DNA from: Allocoprococcus comes
GTDB lineage: Bacteria > Bacillota > Clostridia > Lachnospirales > Lachnospiraceae
Assembly (NCBI RefSeq): GCF_013300725.1
Contig: NZ_JAAIMM010000013.1
Coordinates: 1-64,000 of the forward strand
Direction: 5' to 3'
DNA length: 64,000 nucleotides
A program made the position numbers and the translations under genes. This document shows positions 9,888-19,533 of the stretch, one piece after another (positions within the stretch are counted from its first letter, which is position 1; every line of letters begins with the position of its first letter). The notes under the pieces were generated by a model that saw only the letters and a program-made list of their open reading frames with translations, made no database searches and was not told where the DNA came from.

Positions 9888-9987
9888 AAAAAGCTTTTTT
9901 TTCAAAGAAAAGTGTGGTATGATGTTATAAGTGGTAATGAAAACCATGTATAATGGATGCAAATGACACGTTTCGGAGGTTTGGATT

Positions 9988-10827
9988 ATGAGTTATAAAG
10001 TGATTGTGGACAGTTGTGGAGAATTGACAGCAGAGATGAAGGCTTCAGGTCGGTTTGAGACAGCATCACTGGGACTGGAGGTTGGAGATTATCATATAAT
10101 TGATGATGAATCTTTCAATCAGGCTGAATTTTTGAAGAACGTAGCTGAATGCCCGACATGTCCAAAGTCAAGTTGTCCGTCTCCGGAGACATTTATGGAA
10201 GGATATCACTGTGATGCGGAGCATGTATATGCTGTTACGTTGTCTTCTGAACTGAGCGGTTCTTATAACAGTGCCGTACTGGGCAAGAATTTATATGAAG
10301 AAGAATATGGCGAGAAAGATATTTATGTGTTCAACTCAAAATCTGCATCAGTAGGACAGACACTGGTCGGGATGAAGATTGCGCAGTGTGAAGAGCGGGG
10401 CATGACATTCGAGGAAGTGGTAGCTGCTGTAGAAGCATATATTGAAGAGCAGCACACATATTTTGTTCTTGAGACGCTTGAGACGCTCCGTAAGAATGGA
10501 AGACTTACAGGATTGAAAGCAATTGCGGCGACAGTACTGAATATTAAGCCGGTGATGGGTTCTACTGCGAAGGGAGAGATTTGCCAGCTGGGTCAGGCGC
10601 GCGGAATTAAAAAAGCACTTAAGAATATGGTGGATTGTGTGATTGCAGATCTGAAAGATCCGGAGAACAAGGTACTTGCAATTTCGCATTGTAACTGCCC
10701 GCAGAGAGCACAGGATGTGAAGAAGATGCTGGAAGAACGTGTGAAATTAAAAGACATTATTATTCTGGATACCAGAGGTGTCAGTAGCATGTATGCGAAT
10801 GATGGCGGAGTGATTATTGCAGTATAG
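9988..10827 (+). CDS. DegV family fatty-acid-binding protein
   Basis: 279 residues of the DegV (FakB-like) fold, which binds a fatty acid and, in characterised members, presents it to the kinase FakA. The start YKVIVDSCGELT is typical of the family (usually DS-x-x-DL), and SSELSGSYNSA corresponds to the carboxylate-binding TS-x-LSGTY motif. ETLETLRKNGRLTG is the third signature. GGAGG at 9975 precedes the ATG. There is no fakA in the window. Confidence 0.88.
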   Translation: MSYKVIVDSCGELTAEMKASGRFETASLGLEVGDYHIIDDESFNQAEFLKNVAECPTCPKSSCPSPETFMEGYHCDAEHVYAVTLSSELSGSYNSAVLGKNLYEEEYGEKDIYVFNSKSASVGQTLVGMKIAQCEERGMTFEEVVAAVEAYIEEQHTYFVLETLETLRKNGRLTGLKAIAATVLNIKPVMGSTAKGEICQLGQARGIKKALKNMVDCVIADLKDPENKVLAISHCNCPQRAQDVKKMLEERVKLKDIIILDTRGVSSMYANDGGVIIAV

Positions 10828-10894
10828 CTTGTATCAATCGTAAAAGTGTGATAGAATATACTGGTTAGATTGATTGCGAAGGAGACTTACAGAT

Positions 10895-11137
10895 ATGAGT
10901 CAGAAAAAAGTAGATTATTATAAACAGGCAAAAGCGAACAGAAAGCGTGAAGAAAGAAAGAAAAACTTGCGAAAAGCTTTTGATTATACGATTCTTGGGC
11001 TGATTGCACTTGCAATCGTTGTCTGGATTGGATGGTCCGCTTATGATCTGTATGAATCAAAGCAGCCAAGAGCAGTAGCAGAAGTTGATTATTCTGCTGT
11101 AAGTGATTATATCCAGTCACTTAACACTGCGGAGTAG
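10895..11137 (+). CDS. Small membrane-anchored protein of unknown function
   Basis: 80 residues: a strongly basic N-terminus with predicted helix (about residues 5-30), one membrane segment (TILGLIALAIVVWIGWSAY, about 33-51), then an acidic extracytoplasmic tail of about 30 residues. The ATG at 10895 follows GAAGGAG at 10878; an upstream in-frame start at 10874 overlaps that site. No family is recognised. It sits between degV and the dcw cluster with its own terminator. Confidence 0.7.
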   Translation: MSQKKVDYYKQAKANRKREERKKNLRKAFDYTILGLIALAIVVWIGWSAYDLYESKQPRAVAEVDYSAVSDYIQSLNTAE

Positions 11138-11150
11138 ATGAAAAGAAGAA

Positions 11151-11195
11151 AGTGGAGAGATGGTTCCATTGTGGAACGGTTTCTCCACTTTTTTT
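11151..11195 (+). terminator. Terminator upstream of the dcw cluster
   Basis: AGTGGAGA (11151-11158) pairs with TCTCCACT (11182-11189), with an inner GTTCC/GGAAC hairpin, followed by TTTTTTT. It ends the degV/small-membrane-protein transcript. Confidence 0.85.
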
Positions 11196-11313
11196 ATGTA
11201 CTGTGTGGGGAATGGAGTATAAAACGCTCCACTTTTCACCACAAAATGAATGAAAAATGGAAAAAATACGATTTATCGGACTTTTTTCAGAATGGATAAA
11301 ATCGAAAAAGTGC

Positions 11314-11396
11314 TTGAAAAGGGCGGAAAAGTGGGGTACAATGGATACAAGTGGTAGAAAGTGGAGCAAAGTGGAGCAAAGTGGCATGGAAAGTGG
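11314..11396 (+). promoter_or_regulatory. dcw promoter with MraZ-type boxes
   Basis: TTGAAA (11314-11319), 17 bases, TACAAT (11337-11342). The heptamer AAAGTGG occurs inside the spacer (11328-11334) and four more times after the -10, starting at 11358, 11368, 11378 and 11390, that is at 10, 10 and 12-base steps. MraZ proteins are known to bind short GTGG-containing direct repeats at about one helical turn in front of their own operon, so autoregulation of the cluster is inferred. Confidence 0.82.
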
Positions 11397-11423
11397 CAGA
11401 CCACTTTGAAAGAAGGTGATCCT

Positions 11424-11861
11424 ATGTTGACTGGAGAATTTAATCATAGTATTGATTCAAAAGGCAGGCTGATTATTCCTTCCAAATTACGAGAGAGTCT
11501 GGGAGAACATTTCGTAATTACGAAAGGGATGGACGGCTGCTTATTTCTGTATCCGGACAACGAATGGAAAGCCTTTGAAGAGAAGCTTAGAACCTTACCG
11601 CTTACAAACAAAAAAGCCAGAGACTTTAAGCGTTTCTTTCTTGGAAGTGCTACGGAAGGAGAACTTGACAAACAAGGGAGAGTTTTGATATCTTCTTCTC
11701 TTCGCGCTTATGCAGATCTTGAAAAAGAGGTTGTTCTAGCAGGTGTGCTGGACAAGGTCGAGATCTGGGGTAAAGAGGCGTGGGAAGCACGTACAGCTGA
11801 TGTTGAGGAAAATATCGAGGACATTGCAAATGACATGGAAGATTTGGGACTTAGCATCTAA
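11424..11861 (+). CDS. mraZ: Transcriptional regulator MraZ
   Basis: 145 residues, the normal size of MraZ. It contains two AbrB-like half-domains, seen as MLTGEFNHSIDSKGRLIIPS at the N-terminus and GELDKQGRVLISSSLR (about residue 77). MraZ forms ring oligomers that bind GTGG direct repeats in front of dcw clusters; such repeats are present directly upstream. ATG at 11424 follows AAGGTGAT. An upstream in-frame ATG at 11361 would lie inside the boxes and is rejected. Confidence 0.94.
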   Translation: MLTGEFNHSIDSKGRLIIPSKLRESLGEHFVITKGMDGCLFLYPDNEWKAFEEKLRTLPLTNKKARDFKRFFLGSATEGELDKQGRVLISSSLRAYADLEKEVVLAGVLDKVEIWGKEAWEARTADVEENIEDIANDMEDLGLSI

Positions 11862-11887
11862 ATAGATCTTTTAATTAGGAGGACACC

Positions 11888-12823
11888 ATGGCATTTAAGC
11901 ATAAATCAGTATTACTGGATGAGACAATCGAAGGACTGAACATCAAGCCGGACGGTATTTATGTTGATGGCACACTTGGAGGAGGCGGACATGCATACGA
12001 AGTATGTCGGCGTTTAAACAACAAGGGGAGTTTTATAGGAATAGACCAGGATGCGGCGGCAATTGAAGCAGCAGGCACCCGATTAAGCGACTTCGGGGAG
12101 AGAGTTACAATAATCCGGAGCAATTATTGTGATATGAAGTCGAGGCTCCATGAGAAAGGGATTGACAAGGTCGATGGAATCGTACTCGATCTGGGCGTAT
12201 CATCTTATCAGTTAGATACGGCAGATCGTGGTTTTTCCTATCGCGTAGATGCGCCTTTGGATATGAGAATGGACACACGCCAGACTTTATCTGCAAAGGA
12301 GATTGTCAATGGCTACAGTGAGATGGACCTTTTTCGGATTATTCGCGACTATGGTGAGGACAAATTTGCGAAGAATATAGCAAAACATATTGTTATGGCA
12401 AGAGAGAAAGGTCCTATTGAAACAACCGGGCAGCTGGCAGAGATTATCAGACAGTCTATACCGATGAAGTTTCAGAAGATGTCGGGGCATCCGGCAAAAA
12501 GAACCTTTCAGGCAATCCGGATTGAATGTAACCGGGAACTGGAGGTACTCAGGGATTCACTTGACGATATGATCGATATTTTAAATCCGGGAGGAAGGAT
12601 ATGCATCATCACGTTCCATTCCCTGGAGGACAGAATTGTCAAAGGAATTTTTAAAAAGAATGAGAATCCATGCACATGTCCGAGTACTTTTCCGGTATGT
12701 GTGTGTGGAAAAGTTTCAAAAGGAAAAGTTATTACGAAAAAACCGATTCTTCCAAGTGAAGAAGAGATGGAAGTGAACAGTCGTTCTAAGAGTGCGAAGC
12801 TGCGTATCTTTGAGCGCGTATAG
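11888..12823 (+). CDS. rsmH: 16S rRNA (cytosine1402-N4)-methyltransferase
   Basis: Methylates N4 of C1402 in the ribosomal P site using S-adenosylmethionine. 311 residues, family-typical. Cofactor motif [15 protein letters not shown] near residue 26, then GIDQDAAA, and [16 protein letters not shown] near 96. [10 protein letters not shown] occurs in the C-terminal third. Second gene of the dcw cluster as in most Firmicutes, preceded by AGGAGG at 11877. Confidence 0.96.
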   Translation: MAFKHKSVLLDETIEGLNIKPDGIYVDGTLGGGGHAYEVCRRLNNKGSFIGIDQDAAAIEAAGTRLSDFGERVTIIRSNYCDMKSRLHEKGIDKVDGIVLDLGVSSYQLDTADRGFSYRVDAPLDMRMDTRQTLSAKEIVNGYSEMDLFRIIRDYGEDKFAKNIAKHIVMAREKGPIETTGQLAEIIRQSIPMKFQKMSGHPAKRTFQAIRIECNRELEVLRDSLDDMIDILNPGGRICIITFHSLEDRIVKGIFKKNENPCTCPSTFPVCVCGKVSKGKVITKKPILPSEEEMEVNSRSKSAKLRIFERV

Positions 12824-12844
12824 AATTTGAAAGGGTGGTGCTGT

Positions 12845-13375
12845 ATGGCAAAATACAGTCAGAGAATACAGGCAGACAGACGTACAGTAACAAGCCGAGG
12901 AATGTACATATACGGAAATACAGTTCGCCAGGCAGAAGTCATGCCACAGCGACAAGAGGAACCAAGAAAAAAACATAAAAAGAAAAAACTGGACAGACAG
13001 ATTTTGAAAAATCGAAGAAAAGCAATGCGGATGAATCCTGCATATGTGATGTTTCTTTCAATTGCGGCAGTGGCAGCACTTGTAGTCTGTGTATGGTATC
13101 TGCAGGTACGTGCAGAGCTTACAAGCCGGACAGAGCATATTACCGAGCTGCAGCAGGAACTGGCAGATGCAAAAGAAGAGAATACAACTAGATATAACGT
13201 AGTAATGGATTCTGTGAATCTGGAAGAAGTAAGAGACCGTGCAATCAATGATCTTGGTATGGGATATGCGACTTCGGATCAGATCGTTGAATATCAGAAC
13301 CCGGTTAATGATTATGTAAAACAGTACGAAAGTATTCCGAAAAGCGGAGTGCTTGGACAGACAACAGATAAATAG
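12845..13375 (+). CDS. ftsL: Cell division protein FtsL-like
   Basis: 176 residues with a basic cytoplasmic tail of about 65 residues, one membrane segment (YVMFLSIAAVAALVVCVWYL) and a heptad-rich extracytoplasmic coiled coil beginning ELTSRTEHITELQQEL. This matches FtsL, the bitopic protein that with DivIB and DivIC activates septal FtsW/PBP. Primary sequence conservation in the family is poor; the call rests on topology and on the position between rsmH and the PBP gene. ATG at 12845 follows AAGGGTGG. Confidence 0.82.
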   Translation: MAKYSQRIQADRRTVTSRGMYIYGNTVRQAEVMPQRQEEPRKKHKKKKLDRQILKNRRKAMRMNPAYVMFLSIAAVAALVVCVWYLQVRAELTSRTEHITELQQELADAKEENTTRYNVVMDSVNLEEVRDRAINDLGMGYATSDQIVEYQNPVNDYVKQYESIPKSGVLGQTTDK

Positions 13376-13398
13376 GTTTATGAACAAAGGTGAATAGC

Positions 13399-15252
13399 AT
13401 GTCAAAAAGAAGAAAAAGAAAGACTTCCGTTCTGAGGCAGAAATTCACGGTGGGAATGCAGAAAAAGCTGGTAATGCTCTTTATAGCGATATTACTGGCT
13501 TTTGTTATTCTTGTCGGAAGAATTACCTATATCAATGCCTCGTCAGGAGAAGATTATACCAAGACAGTACTGGATCAGCAGCAGTATGTGAGTCAGTCGA
13601 TTCCGTTCAAGCGTGGAGATATTGTAGACACAAACGGCACAAAGCTTGCGACAAGTGAGCGTGTATACAATGTGATTCTGGATGCAAAGGTCTTACTTTC
13701 AGACGAGACAAAAAAAGCAGAAAACATAGAAGCTACGAAAAAAGCGCTGAAAAGTTATTTTCAGATCAAGGCATCGGCAGTGGATGCAATTATCGCGGAC
13801 AGTCCGGACAGTCGGTACAATATTCTGAAAAAAGGAATTTCCTACGATGATGCAAAGGCATTTGAAGCGGCAGAGAAGAAAAATTCCAAGATCAAAGGAG
13901 TCTGGCTGGAAGAGGATTATGTCAGAAAATATCCATATAATACACTTGCCTGCGATGTCCTGGGATTCAGCGTATCGGGAAATGTGGGAGCAAGCGGACT
14001 GGAAGCATCCTATAATTTAACGCTGAATGGAACGGATGGACGCAGATATGGTTATCAGAATGAAGACTCGGCAATTGAAAACACGGTGAAAGAGCCGATA
14101 AATGGAAATACGATCGTAACAACGATTGATGCGAACCTGCAGTCTATCGTGGAAAAGCATCTGGAAGAGTTTAACCAGGCGCATACAGATGAAGCGCAGG
14201 AGGGGATGGGATTTAAAAACGGAGCTGTGATCATGATGAACCCGAATACCGGAGAAGTTCTGGCAATGGCTTCCTCACCTACCTATGATCTGAATAATCC
14301 GAGAGATCTATCCAAGTATTATACAGAGGAAGAATTAACCGGAATGAGCAGTGACGATAAGATCGACGCTCTGAATGAACTCTGGAGAAACTTCTGCGTG
14401 AGCGATACTTTTGAGCCGGGATCTACGATCAAACCATTTACGGTTGCAACAGGTCTGGAGATTGGTGCACTGAAAGGTGATGAGACCTATTACTGCGGTG
14501 GTTCCCTTCAGATCGATGAATGGGAGATTAAATGTATCTCTTATGATAATGGTGGACACGGGCAGCAGAATCTGACACAGGTTATGGAAAATTCATGTAA
14601 CGTTGCCCTGATGCAGATTGGTCTGGCAATCGGACCGGAAGAATTCTGTAAGTACCAGAGTATTTTTGGATTCGGTCAGTATACGGGGATTGATCTTCCG
14701 GGTGAGGCGGTTGGTATTTTGCAGTCACCGGATGGAATGATCAAAACGGATCTTGCAACCAACTCTTTCGGACAGAATTTTAACGTAACTATGCTTCAAC
14801 TTGCGACAGGATTCTGTTCTCTGATCAATGGTGGCGATTATTATGAACCGCATCTTGTAAAAGCCATTCAGGATGAGAACGGAAATGTGATCCAGACTAT
14901 TGATCCGGTGTTGGAGAAGAAGACGATTTCTAAAGAAACTTCTGATAAGCTGAAAAGTTATATGTACAGTGTTGTTCAGAACGGTAGCGGTAGATATGCA
15001 CAGGTAGAAGGTTATGATATCGGTGGTAAGACCGGTACAGCGGAAAAACTGCCCCGTGGAGAGAATAAGAACGTGGTATCCTTTATCGGATATGCACCGC
15101 AGGAGAATCCGGAAATTATGATTTATGTAGTCATCGATGAACCGAATGCTCCGGATCAGTCAGCGACCAGCAGCCTGATCTCGCAGCTCGCTTCTGATAT
15201 TATGGCAGAAGCATTTCCATATTTGAATATTACAAAGGCTCCGGCTGAGTAA
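13399..15252 (+). CDS. ftsI: Class B penicillin-binding protein (FtsI/PBP2B type)
   Basis: Septal peptidoglycan transpeptidase, 617 residues from the ATG at 13399 (AAAGGTG at 13386); a GTG three codons upstream is less likely. One N-terminal membrane anchor, a dimerisation domain starting at FKRGDIVDTNGT, and a transpeptidase domain with the three active-site motifs: STIK (in FEPGSTIKPFTV), SCN (in ENSCNVALMQIG) and KTGT (in GGKTGTAEK). No PASTA repeats follow; the protein ends soon after the catalytic domain. Confidence 0.93.
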   Translation: MSKRRKRKTSVLRQKFTVGMQKKLVMLFIAILLAFVILVGRITYINASSGEDYTKTVLDQQQYVSQSIPFKRGDIVDTNGTKLATSERVYNVILDAKVLLSDETKKAENIEATKKALKSYFQIKASAVDAIIADSPDSRYNILKKGISYDDAKAFEAAEKKNSKIKGVWLEEDYVRKYPYNTLACDVLGFSVSGNVGASGLEASYNLTLNGTDGRRYGYQNEDSAIENTVKEPINGNTIVTTIDANLQSIVEKHLEEFNQAHTDEAQEGMGFKNGAVIMMNPNTGEVLAMASSPTYDLNNPRDLSKYYTEEELTGMSSDDKIDALNELWRNFCVSDTFEPGSTIKPFTVATGLEIGALKGDETYYCGGSLQIDEWEIKCISYDNGGHGQQNLTQVMENSCNVALMQIGLAIGPEEFCKYQSIFGFGQYTGIDLPGEAVGILQSPDGMIKTDLATNSFGQNFNVTMLQLATGFCSLINGGDYYEPHLVKAIQDENGNVIQTIDPVLEKKTISKETSDKLKSYMYSVVQNGSGRYAQVEGYDIGGKTGTAEKLPRGENKNVVSFIGYAPQENPEIMIYVVIDEPNAPDQSATSSLISQLASDIMAEAFPYLNITKAPAE

Positions 15253-15261
15253 TTTGGGTAT

Positions 15262-15316
15262 AACCCCGGAAGACAGATAATACAGTAATAGTAAGAATCT
15301 GTTTTTCGGGGTTTTT
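15262..15316 (+). terminator. Terminator-like hairpin ending at the spoVD start codon
   Basis: AACCCCGGAAGACAG (15262-15276) pairs with CTGTTTTTCGGGGTT (15299-15313) through 15 pairs including G-U wobbles, and a short T-run leads straight into the ATG at 15317. It looks like a rho-independent terminator or attenuator after ftsI, and it occupies the place where the spoVD ribosome site should be. Confidence 0.75.
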
Positions 15317-17050
15317 ATGCGGAATAAGACTTATAATAAAAAGAAAATGCTGGTAGTATTTTTAAGCGCGCTTCTGATGATTTTTTTTCTGATCGCAAGA
15401 CTGGTGTATCTGATGATATTTGATGCTGCGTATTATCAGCAGAAGGCAAAAATGTTGCACGAAAGGGAGAGGGAGATCAAGGCGGCAAGGGGAGAGATCA
15501 TTGACAGAAATGGAAAAGTCCTTGCGACAAATAAAGCGGTGTGTACCATATCTGTTATCCATAGTCAGATAACAGATCCGGAGAGAGTGATCCAGGTTCT
15601 TGCCGATGAGCTGGGAATAGAGAAAGAAATGATTCGGAAAAGAGTCGAAAAAGTTTCTTCCAGGGAAAAAATAAAGACAAATGTGGAGAAAGAGACCGGA
15701 GACCGGATTCGTGCATATGAACTGGACGGGGTGAAGGTAGATGAGGATTTTAAACGGTACTATCCATATGGCAATCTGGCTTCAAAGGTTCTTGGATTTA
15801 CCGGTGGAGACAATCAGGGAATCATTGGACTGGAAGTAAAGTATGAAAATTATCTGAAAGGTGTGAACGGAATGATTCTGACAACAACTGATGCCAGAGG
15901 GATTGAGCTTGCGGATACGCTGGAAGACAGAGTAGAACCGGTCTCCGGAGACACTCTGCAGGTAAGCCTGGACTATAATATTCAGGAATATGCACAGCAG
16001 GCTGCGGAAAAAGTAATGGAAGAAAAACAGGCAGATGCAGTTGTGATTCTGATCTTGAATCCAAAAACAGGGGAAATCTATGCCTGCGTCAATATTCCGG
16101 AGTTTGATCTGAATGACCCGTTTACATTACCGGAGGGAACGGATTCTGCTTTGAATGATGAAGAAAAACAGGCAATGCTGAATCAGATGTGGCGGAACAG
16201 GAGTATCAATGATACTTATGAACCAGGATCGATCTTTAAGGTATTTACTGCTTCGGCGGCGTTGGAAGAGGGAGTGGTCAAAGAAGAAGATACTTTTTAC
16301 TGTCCTGGATACAAGCTTGTGGAAGACCGCCGGATCCGGTGTGCGAGGACGACTGGACATGGAGCTGAGACTTTTGTACAGGGGGTGCAGAATTCCTGCA
16401 ATCCGGTTTTTATTGAAGTAGGGATGCGGCTTGGAACAGAGAATTTTTATAAATATTTTGAAAAATTCGGATTGATGGGGAAGACAGGTGTAGATCTTCC
16501 GGGAGAGGCTGCAACGATCATGCACAAGAAGGAAAATGTAGGGCAGGTAGAGCTGGCAACGATGTCGTTTGGACAGTCTTTTCAAGTGACACCGATGCAG
16601 ATGGCAACAACAGTATGCTCTCTGGTAAATGGGGGAAAAAGGATCACTCCTCATTTTGGCGTCGCCGTTTATGATGCGGAAAGTGGAGAGAAGGAAGAAA
16701 CGATTTCTTATGGAAAAAGAAAACAGATTCTTTCTAAAGAAACGTCAGAAAAGATGAGAAGGATACTGGAAACGGTTGTGTCTGAGGGAGGAGGAAAAAA
16801 AGCACAGATTGAAGGATACCGGATCGGAGGAAAGACAGCGACCAGCCAGACACTGCCAAGAAGTGCGAACCGTTATATAGGATCTTTTATCGGATTTGCA
16901 CCTGCAGATGATCCGCAGGTAGCAGCAATGGCAATTATTTACAACCCACAGGGTATCTATTATGGCGGGACGATAGCAGCTCCGGTTGTGCGCGATATTT
17001 TCGACAATATTCTTCCCTATCTTGGAATCGAACGGGAAGAAAACCCGTGA
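15317..17050 (+). CDS. spoVD: Sporulation-type class B PBP (SpoVD-like)
   Basis: 577 residues with an N-terminal membrane anchor and a dimerisation domain (ARGEIIDRNGKVLATN). The transpeptidase motifs are SIFK (in YEPGSIFKVFTAS), SCN (in QNSCNPVFIEVG) and KTAT (in GGKTATSQT). Bacillus SpoVD makes spore cortex with SpoVE; the C-terminal PASTA domain of that protein is absent here. It is the second PBP in tandem after ftsI. No Shine-Dalgarno is visible before the ATG because a hairpin abuts it; a second ATG at 15347 has only a weak purine stretch. Assigning spoVD rather than a second ftsI is inferred from order. Confidence 0.82.
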   Translation: MRNKTYNKKKMLVVFLSALLMIFFLIARLVYLMIFDAAYYQQKAKMLHEREREIKAARGEIIDRNGKVLATNKAVCTISVIHSQITDPERVIQVLADELGIEKEMIRKRVEKVSSREKIKTNVEKETGDRIRAYELDGVKVDEDFKRYYPYGNLASKVLGFTGGDNQGIIGLEVKYENYLKGVNGMILTTTDARGIELADTLEDRVEPVSGDTLQVSLDYNIQEYAQQAAEKVMEEKQADAVVILILNPKTGEIYACVNIPEFDLNDPFTLPEGTDSALNDEEKQAMLNQMWRNRSINDTYEPGSIFKVFTASAALEEGVVKEEDTFYCPGYKLVEDRRIRCARTTGHGAETFVQGVQNSCNPVFIEVGMRLGTENFYKYFEKFGLMGKTGVDLPGEAATIMHKKENVGQVELATMSFGQSFQVTPMQMATTVCSLVNGGKRITPHFGVAVYDAESGEKEETISYGKRKQILSKETSEKMRRILETVVSEGGGKKAQIEGYRIGGKTATSQTLPRSANRYIGSFIGFAPADDPQVAAMAIIYNPQGIYYGGTIAAPVVRDIFDNILPYLGIEREENP

Positions 17051-17055
17051 AGCAG

Positions 17056-17084
17056 TTGAAAAAACAGGGCAGATACATTATACT
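17056..17084 (+). promoter_or_regulatory. Internal SigA promoter before mraY
   Basis: TTGAAA (17056-17061), 17-base spacer, TATACT (17079-17084). It would drive mraY-murD-ftsW-divIB independently of the two PBP genes and the hairpin upstream of spoVD. Confidence 0.75.
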
Positions 17085-17152
17085 AAAGCGTAGAATCTGA
17101 GCCTTTAAGGTAAGGGCTGATTTTGAAAACAAAAGAAAGACAGAGGTGTATT

Positions 17153-18109
17153 ATGGATTTTACAATGGTCATACCGGTGCTGATCGCGTTTGTTCTCAGT
17201 GTGGCAGCAGGACCGGTGGTAATTCCTGTTTTAAGAAGACTCAAGATGGATCAGACAGAGAGAGAGGACGGGGTGAAGTCGCATCTTAAAAAAGCCGGAA
17301 CGCCGACGATGGGAGGCGTGATGATCTTGTTTGCGATTGCGGTCACTTCTCTGATCTATGTAAGAGAGTATCCGAAGGTGATCCCGGTACTTTTTGTAAC
17401 GATTGGATTCGGACTGGTTGGATTCCTGGATGATTATCTGAAAGTTGTTCTTCACAGATCAGATGGACTGATGCCGATGCAGAAGATGGCACTCCAGATC
17501 GTGATCACAGCGATTTTTGCATTTTACATCGTGAAAGTGGCAAAGATACCGCTTACCATGCTGATACCGTTTTCCGGTGGAAAATATCTGAACATCGGCT
17601 GGTTTGCCATTCCGGTACTTTTTATTGCGGTGATCGGTACCGTCAATGGTGTGAATTTTACAGATGGACTGGACGGTCTTGCATCCAGTGTAACAGTTCT
17701 TGTGGCAACCTTCTTTACGGTTGTTGCGATCGGAACAAAGAGTGGGATTGAACCGATTACCTGTGCGGTGGTAGGTGCGCTGCTGGGATTCTTATTATTC
17801 AACGTTTATCCGGCAAGTGTATTTATGGGCGATACCGGTTCACTGGCTCTGGGAGGATTTGTTGCTTCGACAGCATACATGCTCCAGATGCCGTTATTTA
17901 TTATCATCGTAGGACTGATCTATCTGGTAGAAGTTTTATCAGTTATGATCCAGGTAACATATTTTAAGAAAACAGGCGGAAAGCGTTTCTTTAAAATGGC
18001 GCCGATCCACCATCATTTCGAGCTGTGTGGATGGAGCGAGACACGGGTGGTTGCAGTATTTTCAATTGTAACTGCAATTCTGTGCCTGGTTGCACTGCTG
18101 GCATTATAG
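17153..18109 (+). CDS. mraY: Phospho-N-acetylmuramoyl-pentapeptide transferase
   Basis: Integral membrane enzyme that makes lipid I from UDP-MurNAc-pentapeptide and undecaprenyl phosphate. 318 residues with about ten membrane segments. Catalytic aspartates lie in GFLDDYLK and NFTDGLDGLA, and the HHHFELCGW loop is near the C-terminus. AGAGGTG at 17142 supports the ATG at 17153 over an upstream TTG at 17123. Confidence 0.96.
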   Translation: MDFTMVIPVLIAFVLSVAAGPVVIPVLRRLKMDQTEREDGVKSHLKKAGTPTMGGVMILFAIAVTSLIYVREYPKVIPVLFVTIGFGLVGFLDDYLKVVLHRSDGLMPMQKMALQIVITAIFAFYIVKVAKIPLTMLIPFSGGKYLNIGWFAIPVLFIAVIGTVNGVNFTDGLDGLASSVTVLVATFFTVVAIGTKSGIEPITCAVVGALLGFLLFNVYPASVFMGDTGSLALGGFVASTAYMLQMPLFIIIVGLIYLVEVLSVMIQVTYFKKTGGKRFFKMAPIHHHFELCGWSETRVVAVFSIVTAILCLVALLAL

Positions 18110-18122
18110 GAGGCTTATAAGA

Positions 18123-19484
18123 ATGGATTTACAAGGAAAGAAAGTGTTGGTATTTGGTGCGGGAATCAGTGGGATCGGATCCTGCGGATTACTGGAAAAA
18201 GAAGGGGCAGAGGTAATTCTGTATGATGGAAATGATAAAAAAGATGCAGAGGCAATGAAAGCACAGCTTGGTGATGGAAGCAAAGTCCGTGTTGTCCTCG
18301 GAGCTTTTCCGGAAGAAGAGATGGAAAGTCTTGATCTGGTTGTAATGAGTCCGGGGGTGCCGACTGATCTGCCGATTGTTCTGGCTATGAAAGAAAAAGG
18401 AATTCCTGTCTGGGGCGAGATTGAGCTTGCCTATGTATGCGGAAAAGGAGATGTGCTTGGAATTACCGGAACCAATGGGAAAACGACAACAACCTCTCTT
18501 TTAGGCGAGATTATGAAAAATGCCCGTGACAGCGTTTTTGTTGTGGGAAATATCGGTACACCATATACGAATGCCGCAGCAGATACCAGAGAAGATTCTG
18601 TGATCGTGGCAGAGCTTTCAAGCTTCCAGCTGGAGAGTATTCATACCTTCCATCCAAAGGTAAGTGCAGTTCTTAATATCACACCGGATCATCTGAACCG
18701 CCATCATACGATGGAAGCATATATTCGTGCAAAGATGAATATTGCGAAGAATCAGACACCAGAAGATATCTGTGTTCTCAATTATGAAGATGAAGAGACA
18801 AGAAAGATGGCAGATGAATTTCAGGCAAGTGTTCTATTTTTCAGCAGTAAGCATAAACTGGAACAGGGTATTTATCTTGACGGAGAAGATATTGTATACA
18901 AACCGGAAAAGGAGAAAGAAGGAACGGTCATCTGCAAGACCGGCGAATTACAGATCCTTGGCGTCCACAATTATGAGAATGTTATGGCAGCGGTTGCAAT
19001 GGCAGCAGCTTACGGTGTAGATCTGGATGTGATCCGTAAGTCTGTACTTGCATTTAAGGGGGTTGAGCATCGTATTGAATATGTGGCAGAGAAGAACGGG
19101 GTTGTCTATTACAATGACTCTAAAGGAACGAATCCGGATGCGGCGATCAAGGGAATCCAGGCAATGAACCGCCCGACGATCCTGATCGGTGGTGGATATG
19201 ATAAACAATCCGATTTCCATGAATGGATCCAGAGCTTTGATGGAAAAGTCCGCTATCTGGTACTGATCGGTGCTACAAAAGAGCAGATTCAGAAAGAAGC
19301 AGCAGAGTGCGGATTTCATGACTGTATTTTAAAAGATACTTTCGAAGAAGCACTCGATACCTGTGTGGAGCTTGCAAGACCCGGAGATGCAGTTCTGCTG
19401 TCACCGGCATGTGCAAGCTGGGGAATGTTCCCGAACTATGAAGTGCGTGGGGAAGAATTCAAAAAATACGTAAATGCGTTATAA
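18123..19484 (+). CDS. murD: UDP-N-acetylmuramoylalanine-D-glutamate ligase
   Basis: Cytoplasmic ATP-dependent ligase adding D-glutamate to UDP-MurNAc-L-alanine. 453 residues in the Mur ligase three-domain plan. It has an N-terminal Rossmann-like UDP domain (VLVFGAGISGIGS), the ATP loop GITGTNGKTTTTSLLG near residue 113, LNITPDHLNRH, and YYNDSKGTNPDAA in the C-terminal half. AGGAGG at 18108 overlaps the mraY stop, so translation is probably coupled. Confidence 0.96.
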   Translation: MDLQGKKVLVFGAGISGIGSCGLLEKEGAEVILYDGNDKKDAEAMKAQLGDGSKVRVVLGAFPEEEMESLDLVVMSPGVPTDLPIVLAMKEKGIPVWGEIELAYVCGKGDVLGITGTNGKTTTTSLLGEIMKNARDSVFVVGNIGTPYTNAAADTREDSVIVAELSSFQLESIHTFHPKVSAVLNITPDHLNRHHTMEAYIRAKMNIAKNQTPEDICVLNYEDEETRKMADEFQASVLFFSSKHKLEQGIYLDGEDIVYKPEKEKEGTVICKTGELQILGVHNYENVMAAVAMAAAYGVDLDVIRKSVLAFKGVEHRIEYVAEKNGVVYYNDSKGTNPDAAIKGIQAMNRPTILIGGGYDKQSDFHEWIQSFDGKVRYLVLIGATKEQIQKEAAECGFHDCILKDTFEEALDTCVELARPGDAVLLSPACASWGMFPNYEVRGEEFKKYVNAL

Positions 19485-19533
19485 AAGAAATAAAATAATT
19501 TCATATAATCTGTATCAAAGGGCGTGAAACAAA

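Noticed and set aside
9895-9905. AAAAAAAGCTTTTTTTT palindrome after the first SEDS gene as terminator
   Set aside because: It has no GC stem and no room for a loop; too weak to call.
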